Assembly (NCBI GenBank): GCA_029259355.1
Contig: JAPDIZ010000008.1
Coordinates: 1-64,000, forward strand
DNA length: 64,000 nt
Reading direction: 5' to 3'
Origin: Candidatus Bathyarchaeota archaeon
GTDB taxonomy: Archaea > Thermoproteota > Bathyarchaeia > JAPDIZ01
Shown here: positions 57,315 through 64,000 of the stretch, piece by piece
Layout of the letters: every line of letters begins with the position of its first letter
Position numbering within the stretch: position 1 is the stretch's first letter
The notes under the pieces: generated by a model
The model's input: the letters and a program-made list of their open reading frames with translations, nothing else
Told to the model about the DNA's origin: nothing
Databases searched by the model: none
Program-made: the position numbers and the translations under genes

Positions 57315-58148
57315 TTGCGGAGAGCGGTTGCGTTGAGGGTGGGTATAGTTCAGCTCAGATCAGCTCCATCGGCTGTGAGAGAAAATCTCGAGAGGGCGTT
57401 GAGGCTCTGTGAAGAAGCCGCCTCTAAAGAAGCTGAGCTGATATGCCTCCACGAAAACTGGTTGGGCGCTGTTTCCCTAAGCCAAAGCCAGTCCATTCCC
57501 GGAGAAGCTACCCTCTGCTTGGGGGATGTGGCTAAGAAGTATGAGTGCTACGTAGTGGCTGGAGCGATCTGGGAGCGCTCAAGCAACGGCATCTGCTACG
57601 TCTCGAGCCCAATAATCGGTCCAAGCGGAGAGGTAGTCGGCATTCACCGAAAGGTCCACCTATACCGCGACGAAAAGCACATGATGGGTAGGGGAAGCGG
57701 ATTCGAAGTCCATTCCATACGCGGAGCCAAGATAGGGATTTTGATATGCTACGACGTAAACTTCCCCGAATCTGCTAGGGTATTGGCGCTCAAAGGAGCT
57801 GATTTGATAGTGGTTCCCTCTAAGATACTGAGCACTGGGATACCTGAGTGGCACCTATACCTAAAGGCTAGGGCGCTGGAGAACCGCATACCCGTTGTGG
57901 GAGTAAACGGCGTGGGGTCTGGAATCCTATACGGAATGCCCATTGAATTGGGTGGGAGGAGCATAGCCATAATGCCTCGGCTGGAGGCGGGGAATGTCGT
58001 CAAGCTCGATAGGTGGGTTGAGGCTTCTGAGAGCGAAGAGGTTTTGGTGGTGGACATCGACTTGGAGGAGCTTAGGGAAGCTAGGGCTAAGCGCTTAAGC
58101 GAGAGAGTGCCCAACCTCTACAACGGCTTAGGGGGGTTAGGGAGCTGA
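57315..58148 (+). CDS. Second nitrilase-superfamily enzyme
   Basis: The catalytic residues are E47 (CLHENWLG), K113 (IHRKVHLY) and C145 (LICYDVNFPESAR). The 277-aa protein (numbering from TTG 57315) is a closer match to N-carbamoylputrescine amidase-like and related amidohydrolases than the paralogue at 55305. The start is more probably TTG 57333 or GTG 57339 given the TATA box at 57300-57307. Its stop overlaps the CTG start of an HDAC-family gene as CTGA, so they are co-translated. Confidence 0.88.
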   Translation: MRRAVALRVGIVQLRSAPSAVRENLERALRLCEEAASKEAELICLHENWLGAVSLSQSQSIPGEATLCLGDVAKKYECYVVAGAIWERSSNGICYVSSPIIGPSGEVVGIHRKVHLYRDEKHMMGRGSGFEVHSIRGAKIGILICYDVNFPESARVLALKGADLIVVPSKILSTGIPEWHLYLKARALENRIPVVGVNGVGSGILYGMPIELGGRSIAIMPRLEAGNVVKLDRWVEASESEEVLVVDIDLEELREARAKRLSERVPNLYNGLGGLGS

Positions 58149-58990
58149 GCAAGACCGGAGTTTTCTTCCACCCAGAGTTTAGCGGAGAGGATTGGCCCAT
58201 AATAGGCAACAAGTTTGCCAACTTCCCCAAAGCTATGGAGAAGCAGCTAGCTCTCCCAAACGTGGTGCTGATAGAGCCTAAGCCCGTCAGCGAAGAGCTG
58301 TTGCTCAAGGTACACACCAAGGAGCTGGTTGAGAGAACCAAGCGGCAGTGGTATTGGAGAGGAGCTGTGCTATCGGTTGGTGGGATGGTGGAGGCGCTGG
58401 AGATGGTCTACGACGGAAGGCTCAGAAACGCTTTGGTTTTCGACGTAGCTGCGGGACACCACGCAGGGCCTTCAAGCGCTTGGGGAGGAACCTACCTATC
58501 GCTTACGGGACCAGCGGTGGTGAACCTAAGGGAGAAGCACAGAAGAGACATTAAGGTGGCTATACTTGACACCGATGCCCACCACGGCGATGGAACAAGA
58601 GCGGTGTTTAGAGGAGATAAGAACACGCTCCACGTATGCTTCTGCTACCACAGCACCGTAGAGGAGGATGGTACGAAGGTCTGCGTAGGGCTTGGGTGGG
58701 CTGTTGGAGACCAAGACTACATGGAGAGGGTGAAGCAGGAGTTCATCCCAAGAGCAAAGGAGTTTAAGCCAGAGATCGTCATCCACCTACTCGGCCACGA
58801 CACCTGCATAGGAGACTACGGCGACAGAGGGCTTTCACCCGAGTTCTTTCCCAAGCTCGTCGAAGTGGTTAAGCAGTGTGCAGAAGAGGTTTGTGGCGGG
58901 AGGTATGTGGTGGCTTCGCACGGAGGGTATCGCAGAGACGTAGCGGAGTACATCTTTCCAAAAATAATTGAGGTGTTGGCTTCGCGGTAG
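58145..58990 (+). CDS. HDAC-superfamily deacetylase, CTG start
   Basis: The frame from CTG 58145 adds 30 family-like residues (KTGVFFHPEFSGEDWPIIGNK) to the ATG 58235 frame. DVAAGHHAGPSSAWGG, DTDAHHGDGTRAVF and LGHDTCIGDYGDRGL are the HDAC motifs with zinc ligands D, H and D. 281 aa is a complete domain. No ATG, GTG or TTG precedes ATG 58235 in frame near the overlap, and CTG overlaps the nitrilase stop as CTGA. It may remove acetyl groups from polyamines. Confidence 0.87.
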   Translation: MSKTGVFFHPEFSGEDWPIIGNKFANFPKAMEKQLALPNVVLIEPKPVSEELLLKVHTKELVERTKRQWYWRGAVLSVGGMVEALEMVYDGRLRNALVFDVAAGHHAGPSSAWGGTYLSLTGPAVVNLREKHRRDIKVAILDTDAHHGDGTRAVFRGDKNTLHVCFCYHSTVEEDGTKVCVGLGWAVGDQDYMERVKQEFIPRAKEFKPEIVIHLLGHDTCIGDYGDRGLSPEFFPKLVEVVKQCAEEVCGGRYVVASHGGYRRDVAEYIFPKIIEVLASR

Positions 58991-58996
58991 CGGTGG

Positions 58997-59101
58997 TCAG
59001 CATTCGAACACCCATGGAGCGCCTGTGATAGACTTTATGGTGGTGCCTTCGATGACGAAGATGGTGTTTCCCAAAACCAAGCCCAAAGCCTTTACCTTCA
59101 T
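58997..59101 (-). CDS. Small unknown protein, 34 aa
   Basis: ATG 59101 to TGA 58997 encodes MKVKALGLVLGNTIFVIEG followed by TTIKSITGAPWVFEC. A GTATACAG box lies about 26 bp upstream of the ATG on the minus strand, the spacing of leaderless genes here, which is the main support. It could be a fragment of a larger protein. No homologue is known to me. Confidence 0.35.
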   Translation of the reverse strand: MKVKALGLVLGNTIFVIEGTTIKSITGAPWVFEC

Positions 59102-59122
59102 AGCGTAAAGCGGTTTTCTGTA

Positions 59123-59130
59123 TACGCCTA
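59123..59130 (-). promoter_or_regulatory. TATA-like box of the 34-aa gene
   Basis: CGTATACA on the minus strand is centred about 26 bp upstream of ATG 59101. The box also contains the GTATAC sequence seen in other promoters of this window. Confidence 0.35.
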
Positions 59131-59154
59131 AAACGGTTGCGCTCTACTTGGACA

Positions 59155-59562
59155 TTATTCGAAAATCCTGTTGATGCCTCTTATCTTGTCAAAATCTGAA
59201 TCGTTTGAGTATATTTCGCTAATCCCTAGTCTCCTCATTTGAGAAGCTATGACGAGGTCATCCCACATCCTCCACGAAACTCTCATACTTTCCCTCATGC
59301 GCTTAGCTTCTACAAAGTCTTTTGCTAGGGTTTCAACTACCACAAGCATTTCCTCTGCATAGCTTAGGAACTTGTCGATGGCTTCTACTCTCTTCCTCCT
59401 AATGAGATGTGCGATAACTTGGCTAAGCACTAAAGTAGATGTGTAACCTATTTCCTCTCTCCTATCGACTCTCGACATGATCTCTAAAGCGGTTGGTCCG
59501 TACTGGGGATCCGCGAGAAGCAGGTATACGAATACGTTGGAGTCGATGAACCGTTTCTTCAG
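59155..59562 (-). CDS. vapC: VapC-type PIN toxin, CTG start
   Basis: From CTG 59562 the protein is 135 aa and begins KKRFIDSNVFVYLLLADPQ with the first catalytic Asp (residue 6). A central E-V motif and MWDDLVIASQMRRLGISEIYSNDSDFD hold the later acids. An in-frame TGA lies just upstream of CTG, and the first ATG (59478) would delete the catalytic start. CTG overlaps the antitoxin stop as CTGA. Confidence 0.85.
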   Translation of the reverse strand: MKKRFIDSNVFVYLLLADPQYGPTALEIMSRVDRREEIGYTSTLVLSQVIAHLIRRKRVEAIDKFLSYAEEMLVVVETLAKDFVEAKRMRESMRVSWRMWDDLVIASQMRRLGISEIYSNDSDFDKIRGINRIFE

Positions 59563-59783
59563 CTTTCCTCACCGAGTGCTTGCTCAATTTCTTCTAGGTC
59601 AACCGACTCTTTTCCAGCTATTCCGTACAAATCTCTTGCTGAAAGGATTCGAACAGGTGTGAGCACAATCTTCCCCTCTACCACTTCTACCTCTAGTTCA
59701 CTACCTTCTCGGATGTTCAGCATCTCCCTTACTTCGGCTGGGATTACTATCCTTCCCCTACTCTCAACAACTATTCTTCCCAT
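59559..59783 (-). CDS. AbrB-type antitoxin
   Basis: The 74-aa protein is an AbrB/VapB DNA-binding module (GRIVVESRGRIVIPAEVREML, EGSELEVEVVEGKIVL) with a short acidic tail (LEEIEQALGEES) that would block the PIN toxin. It starts with ATG 59783. Upstream AT-rich sequence from 59800 to 59840 probably holds its promoter. Confidence 0.88.
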   Translation of the reverse strand: MGRIVVESRGRIVIPAEVREMLNIREGSELEVEVVEGKIVLTPVRILSARDLYGIAGKESVDLEEIEQALGEES

Positions 59784-59851
59784 ATTTCTTCACCCATGTG
59801 GGTAATCAATTTTCCCACATATATTCTCTATGCTTTTGGTAAGCATCTCTG

Positions 59852-60610
59852 CTATGATGTTTTAGGCTCTGGAAAGCTGGCTGGCTCTCCACCAAACCTC
59901 TCTATAGCCTTCTTAGCTCTATCCAAGGCTTTGGGCTCTTTAGACTCTATCCTCACGTAGACCCCATCTTCGAGGGGGTAGGAGCCCCAAGAAACACCCT
60001 CTATCTCCGACAGCTCGCGGAAGAGCTCCCTATACTCAACCTCCTCCTTTCTCTCGAGCCTATAGACTTGGTAGGTGAGGTGGGTGGGCTTGAAGACCAC
60101 GCCTATAAGCGAGTCCATCATGGGAACAAACTCTCTCGGGGGGCCGGGAAGAACCACCACCTCGGTTTCTCCGCATCTAACGCGTATTCCGCAAGCAGCT
60201 CCCCTCTTATTGGGTATGGGCTCAGAACCCTCGACAACCATCGCATACTTCTTCCTATCCTCGTCAACCTCAACTCCTCTCCTCTTAGCAAGCTCCTCAA
60301 CCCACCTAAGCGCTCCCTCGTTTAGGACGAGCTTCTTCCCCAAGGCTTTGGCGAGGGCTTCCTTGGTTACGTCATCTGGCGTGGCTCCAAGCCCTCCTAT
60401 GATGATTAGGTAGCGGGGTTTTCTCGAAAGAGCTGAGCGAATGGCTTCCGAAATTGCTTCGAGGTCGTCGGGGACTACTAGCTTTCGAGAGGTTTTGATC
60501 CCTATTTCGTATAGCCTCCTAGAGGCGTATGCTGAGTTGGTGTCTGCTACGTGGCCGCTCAGTATCTCGTTGCCCACCACGATGAACTCAGCTTCCTCTG
60601 AGGTGGGCAC
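59852..60610 (-). CDS. CinA/MoaB-like molybdopterin-binding domain protein
   Basis: The 252-aa protein has FIVVGNEILSGHVADTNSAY, LIIIGGLGATPDDVTKEAL, and VVVLPGPPREFVPMMDSL, the CinA N-terminal (COG1058) signature. No nicotinamide deamidase domain is present. The domain binds pterin-like or nucleotide ligands; the archaeal form has no fixed role. It starts ATG 60610, three bases after a small unknown gene. Confidence 0.88.
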   Translation of the reverse strand: MPTSEEAEFIVVGNEILSGHVADTNSAYASRRLYEIGIKTSRKLVVPDDLEAISEAIRSALSRKPRYLIIIGGLGATPDDVTKEALAKALGKKLVLNEGALRWVEELAKRRGVEVDEDRKKYAMVVEGSEPIPNKRGAACGIRVRCGETEVVVLPGPPREFVPMMDSLIGVVFKPTHLTYQVYRLERKEEVEYRELFRELSEIEGVSWGSYPLEDGVYVRIESKEPKALDRAKKAIERFGGEPASFPEPKTS

Positions 60611-60613
60611 TCG

Positions 60614-60886
60614 CTACCCACCCTCCAGCTCGCTCAAAAGCTTCTTGAGCTTTCTAAAGCCCTCCTTTATCTCCTCCTCTTTCCCCGCAAAAAGCTGCGC
60701 AAGCGTAAGCACTATGTTGAGCTTCATGAGCTCTAGCTGCTCCCTAATCTCAGCTCGCTGAGCTTCGTAAGCCATTCGCTGGTTCTTAGCTACCACGCTC
60801 TGGAGGCAAGCTAAGCACCACCTAGGCTCGCTTGGAAGCTCTTCAAAGGGGCAATCTCTTTCGTTGTCAAACCTGCACTTTGGCAT
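60614..60886 (-). CDS. Hypothetical protein with Cys motifs
   Basis: The 90-aa protein has CRFDNERDCPFEELP and WCLACLQSVV near the N-terminus, four Cys that could bind zinc, then a long helical Glu/Lys segment (EIREQLELMKLNIVLTLAQLFAGK). It lies directly upstream of the CinA-like gene on the same strand. No family is recognised. Confidence 0.6.
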   Translation of the reverse strand: MPKCRFDNERDCPFEELPSEPRWCLACLQSVVAKNQRMAYEAQRAEIREQLELMKLNIVLTLAQLFAGKEEEIKEGFRKLKKLLSELEGG

Positions 60887-60920
60887 AGCTTCTCACGCCC
60901 AAGAAACATTTCTTAACGCG

Positions 60921-61469
60921 CTATATTGTGGTTTTGCTGGGGAGACGCTTCTTCAAAACCGCTTCCTCGAGAAGCTCAAGCTCTACCTCGTTGTAGAGCA
61001 AGCCTATGTCTTGGAGGCGGTGGGCGTCAGAGTTTCTAAGAGCGATCAGCTCAAGCTTCTCCGCAAGCTCTCGAGCCAAGGATGTGTTCATGGAGCTGTG
61101 GAGAGCGTTCTCCACTTCTATTCCGTGGCAGCTCGCTAGTATCTCAGGCCTGTAGTCATAGGGATGCGCCATAAACCTGAAAACCCCACACTCCAAGTAG
61201 AGCTCAACTACCTGCCTGTGGTAGCTTGGACCAACTCCACCTAGCTGAACCTCGCACCCAGGGATTATCAAAACCTCTGGAAAGTACTCCTTCGCGATCT
61301 TCGCCGCCTCCAACCCATACCTTGGGTTGTCGTGCTCGGTTATGGCTATGCCATCCAACCCCCTTCGCTTCACAGCCATCACTACGTGCTCAACAGCGTC
61401 GTAGGTTGGCTTGGGAAACCCCATAGCCTCAAAGGGGTGGGTGTGGAGGTCTAGCTTCAGCATCACCAC
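60921..61469 (-). CDS. PHP-domain phosphoesterase
   Basis: The 182-aa protein has LDLHTHPFEAMG (motif I H-x-H), IAITEHDNPRYG (motif II), GCEVQLGG, RFMAHPYDYRP, and LRNSDAHRLQD (final Asp-His). This fits a metal-dependent phosphatase/nuclease such as histidinol-phosphatase-like proteins. Start ATG 61469, or 61463. It is separate from its neighbours. Confidence 0.88.
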   Translation of the reverse strand: MVMLKLDLHTHPFEAMGFPKPTYDAVEHVVMAVKRRGLDGIAITEHDNPRYGLEAAKIAKEYFPEVLIIPGCEVQLGGVGPSYHRQVVELYLECGVFRFMAHPYDYRPEILASCHGIEVENALHSSMNTSLARELAEKLELIALRNSDAHRLQDIGLLYNEVELELLEEAVLKKRLPSKTTI

Positions 61470-61627
61470 CCACTGGTAACTGCGTCGAAGACATAAGCAA
61501 AAACTCTGAAGAGATAAAGGCTTCCCAAAAAGCTAGTTTCGAGGCTTGAAGCTCAAGCTTAGCCTCTGAGGAAAAAGCTTTTCCCAGCGTAAAGCGTTTT
61601 AGAGCCTACCCCCGAGGTGCATCTTGC

Positions 61628-62656
61628 TTGGAAGATCTGCTGGTCAAGCATAGAGGCAAAGCCGCCCTGATCTTGGGAATAGGCGGTGGAGGAGACGTCG
61701 TCACCGCTGCTGTTCTCCGAAACTTCTTCACCTACTTCGACGTATCCGCGAGAATAGGTGGAGTTGTTTGGGAGCGCATATCCATAGATCCTGTACCGGG
61801 ACCCGTGCGGCTGGAGGAGCTCAACCCGATCAAGCCCGATGGGGAAAGCATTGGCTGGGTGTGTGGCGAAACGGTTGCTCGAAGAAACGGCTCACTGATA
61901 AAGCCTCAGATATCTAGGGTGAGCAAGCTCCTCGGAGAGGAATGCTTAGCGATCGACTTGTGGAAAGCACCTCCATGCGTCGTTAGAGACCTAGCCCTAG
62001 TTGCGGAGGAGCTGGGTGCTTCGCTGCTGGTTGGAGTGGATGTTGGGGGAGATGTTTTGGCTACAGGCTCTGAAGAGGGCCTATGGAGCCCCCTATCTGA
62101 TCAAGTGATGCTTGCTGTTCTCTCTGAGCTGGAGAGCCGAGGTTATGGGGCTGTTTTGGCTGTGCACGGCTTAGGAGCTGATGGAGAATTGAGCGTAGAC
62201 TACCTGCTGATGAGGATGAGCGAGGTAGCGTCAAGCGGGGGTTACCTAGGTGCTAGAGGTCTTAACAGCGAAGACGCTGAGCTTTTGGAGAAGCTGCTTG
62301 AGGTTACTGAGACGGAGTCGAGCGCTGCCCCCCTCGAGGGGTTTAGGGGCTACTACGGGAGGCGCGGGATAAGGCTGGGGACAAGGGAGGTTGAGGTTTC
62401 TCCCCTAACATCGGTAACCTTCTTCCTAGACCCGGTGAAGGTTTTTGAGAACTCCCCAATGGCTAAGGCTTTGTCTTCGGCTAAGGACTTGGAAGAGGCT
62501 AACCAAGCCCTCAACAAGATGGGGGTATACACTGAGCTAGACTTGGAGCGAGATGTCTATGAAGCTCTTTCGCGTGGAGAAAACGTTGGCAAAGGCGAGA
62601 TCCTCGAGTTTAAGCGCAGAGGGCTTAGAAGGCTGAGGAAGGAGACAAAAGCATAG
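61628..62656 (+). CDS. DUF1152 family protein
   Basis: The 342-aa protein starts ALILGIGGGGDVVTAAVLRNF, has VGVDVGGDVLATGSEEGLWSPLSDQ and AVHGLGADGELS, matching DUF1152. The glycine-rich start suggests nucleotide or nucleoside binding. The family function is unknown. TTG 61628 is the start. Confidence 0.85.
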   Translation: MEDLLVKHRGKAALILGIGGGGDVVTAAVLRNFFTYFDVSARIGGVVWERISIDPVPGPVRLEELNPIKPDGESIGWVCGETVARRNGSLIKPQISRVSKLLGEECLAIDLWKAPPCVVRDLALVAEELGASLLVGVDVGGDVLATGSEEGLWSPLSDQVMLAVLSELESRGYGAVLAVHGLGADGELSVDYLLMRMSEVASSGGYLGARGLNSEDAELLEKLLEVTETESSAAPLEGFRGYYGRRGIRLGTREVEVSPLTSVTFFLDPVKVFENSPMAKALSSAKDLEEANQALNKMGVYTELDLERDVYEALSRGENVGKGEILEFKRRGLRRLRKETKA

Positions 62657-63091
62657 AAGAGCTGAATTCTTCCTCGAGGCGAATATTCTCCACCTATTGG
62701 CTTGGCTAGTGAAATCAAAGGAAATATCAGCGTGGCGATTTTGGGTTTTTTCCCGTGAAGAATGAGATAATGCCAGACTATGGCCACAAACAGACCACTA
62801 CTAACTAGCTTCTATATGCTGATGTACAGCCTATGCCCTCGTCTGTGTGACTAGGTAGTATTTCTCAACCTTGACCTCGTAGCCGCATTTTTGTCGATCA
62901 AACTCGTTCTAGCGGCTTTGCTCAGAAAAGGCGTTGCTCTAACCTCCACTCAGGGAGATAGAGTGAGGCAGCAAAAGCTACAGGGACAACTTCCTACAAC
63001 CAAGCCTATGGTCTTTGCATTCATTGCGGAAGCATTTGCAATACGAGCCTAAGATGGTTTGTGGGGAGAGCTTCCTAGGTTTTTACGGGCT
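62657..63091. other. Non-coding or decayed stretch
   Basis: No complete gene was seen in these 435 bases. One minus-strand fragment near 62850-62905 reads CGYEVKVEKYYLVTQTRA before a TAG. A short + strand stretch near 63003-63045 encodes LCIHCG-like residues. Both look like fragments of unrelated genes. No convincing hairpin, repeat or tRNA was seen. Confidence 0.4.
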
Positions 63092-64000
63092 TTACATGGG
63101 TTTTTTAACCGACAAGTTTATGGAAATTTCTGAGATATCGGCGCTGTAGTCTGCTATCCGCTTTAAGCTTTCGGCTACCGATCTGGCAACAAGCGCGTCG
63201 TTTACGCTAACCCTCTTCTCGATCAACATCTTGATGATACTATCCTCAATCTCTTTTGCTCTATTCGCCTCATCAATGGTTTCGTGAGCGGTTTTTGCAT
63301 CGCTGTTGAGAAGTGCTACGACAGATCTATTCAGCAAGGTAAGGATGGAATTCCCCATCTTCAGCAGCTCATTGGATACGTCGTCGCTTAGGGGTTTCTC
63401 CAACCACATAAGCGATTTAGCTATGCGCTGAGCGTGGTCGCCGATTCGCTCAACGCTTTTCGCAGCTATCCTATACCCCAAACACTCGCGCATGTCGCTT
63501 AGCCCAATTTCAGATGGAAGCAAGAGGCCAAGTGCAGCAGCTTTAAGCTGCCTAACTATGAATAGGTAGAAGCGATCCACCACATCGTCTCGCTCCACGA
63601 TCTCACTTAACAAGTGTTTTTCGGGGCTTTTGATACAAGCCAAGGCGTCGGAAGCCATAAACGCGGCGATATTGGCCATTCTGCGAAACGCAGTCTTTAC
63701 TGGAAGCTCTGCTGGGCTTGCCAGACACTGAACAACCATCTCATTAGCTGATTCCTCAACAATCTCTACCCCAACAAGCTTCTTAGAGATGGTTTCCTTC
63801 ACCAACCGCCTGTGCTCATGCGTGTTTTCGCCAAACACCACCCTGATTGTCTTGTGCCCAGCTAGATAGCGTGCTACAAAGCTTCTCACAGCTGTTTGTA
63901 GAGACATCTCCTTAGAAACCCTCATCTCCCCAACTCTCTTCTCTGCGTCTTCTTCCGATTCCTCATGCCTCATAGGGGATATTAGCAGCGAACCGTTTGG
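63092..64000 (-). CDS. phoU: PhoU-like phosphate regulator, partial at right edge
   Basis: The reading frame continues past the right edge; the residues before the internal ATG 63973 (NGSLLISP) look like the end of an AbrB-type domain, found at the N-terminus of archaeal PhoU. RRMANIAAFMASDAL, RLVERIGDHA-like SVERIGDHAQRIA, and SLKRIADYSADISEISIN are the two PhoU helical repeats. PhoU represses phosphate uptake when phosphate is ample. The start lies outside the window. Confidence 0.85.
   Translation of the reverse strand, partial: PNGSLLISPMRHEESEEDAEKRVGEMRVSKEMSLQTAVRSFVARYLAGHKTIRVVFGENTHEHRRLVKETISKKLVGVEIVEESANEMVVQCLASPAELPVKTAFRRMANIAAFMASDALACIKSPEKHLLSEIVERDDVVDRFYLFIVRQLKAAALGLLLPSEIGLSDMRECLGYRIAAKSVERIGDHAQRIAKSLMWLEKPLSDDVSNELLKMGNSILTLLNRSVVALLNSDAKTAHETIDEANRAKEIEDSIIKMLIEKRVSVNDALVARSVAESLKRIADYSADISEISINLSVKKPM

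Noticed and set aside
1-64000. tRNA, rRNA and CRISPR arrays
   Set aside because: Gaps between genes were scanned by eye for T-arm sequences and regular repeats; none was convincing. A tRNA-finding and covariance search could still find one.

Overview
The window looks like part of a chromosome from a thermophilic, probably anaerobic archaeon of the TACK group. Supporting signs are ribosomal protein eL33 (L35Ae), a THUMP-type ThiI, two PurP paralogues, a pyruvoyl-dependent arginine decarboxylase, an ATP-dependent DNA ligase, tungsten-type aldehyde ferredoxin oxidoreductases, an ADP-forming acyl-CoA synthetase beta subunit, an archaeal pilin N-terminus, and TATA boxes close to start codons. A Caldarchaeales ('Aigarchaeota') or related lineage is a guess from gene content; no rRNA or tRNA gene was seen to test it. 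Genes are dense, and NTGA stop/start overlaps (ATGA, GTGA, TTGA and CTGA) are common.

Layout. 1-6262 is an accessory stretch: toxin-antitoxin genes (HEPN, PIN/UPF0175, MNT-HEPN), a frameshifted SixA-like phosphatase, a VOC epimerase, acyl-CoA synthetase beta, a SpoIIM-like membrane protein, then a decayed zone with a broken membrane-protein gene and strong hairpins. 6263-11533 carries PEP carboxykinase, a threonine-synthase-like protein without the PLP lysine fused to a PadR-type wHTH, an MBL-fold protein and a C5 DNA methyltransferase. 11528-18313 holds VapBC, adenosine-specific kinase, a hydrolase, DUF488, divergent thiI/sufS with a candidate C/D box sRNA between them, and a nucleotidyltransferase-like pair. 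18293-23862 is a tungsto-enzyme locus (two AORs, MoaD-like protein, radical SAM maturase, 50-aa zinc ribbon). 23935-31471 has a second MNT-HEPN pair, a class II aldolase, a CBS protein, a four-gene 2-oxoacid oxidoreductase-like operon with an HdrD-like subunit, and an M42 peptidase. 31643-33800 is another decayed stretch. 34053-42397 has radical SAM proteins, DUF362, TauE, a polyferredoxin and a lipoate operon (lplA, lplB, LipS-like). 42480-47681 is thioredoxin, an HDAC-family enzyme, acylphosphatase and the non-oxidative pentose phosphate set (transaldolase, split transketolase, ribulose-phosphate epimerase). 47678-64000 contains larB/larC, tandem purP genes, a frameshifted pilin, eL33, arginine decarboxylase, DNA ligase, two nitrilase-family enzymes, a second HDAC-family enzyme, VapBC, a CinA-like protein, PHP, DUF1152 and a PhoU-like gene cut by the right edge.

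How genes work together. PEPCK, transaldolase, transketolase and epimerase make C3 to C7 sugar phosphates without an oxidative branch. ThiI and SufS share sulfur transfer. AOR, MoaD and the radical SAM protein form a cofactor and maturation set. LplA and LplB with two LipS-like radical SAM proteins would allow lipoyl salvage and synthesis. Arginine decarboxylase lies near two C-N hydrolases and an HDAC-family deacetylase, which suggests polyamine chemistry.

The most unusual observations are the lysine-less threonine-synthase/PadR fusion with an inverted repeat over its own TATA box, and four genes whose only plausible start codon is CTG.
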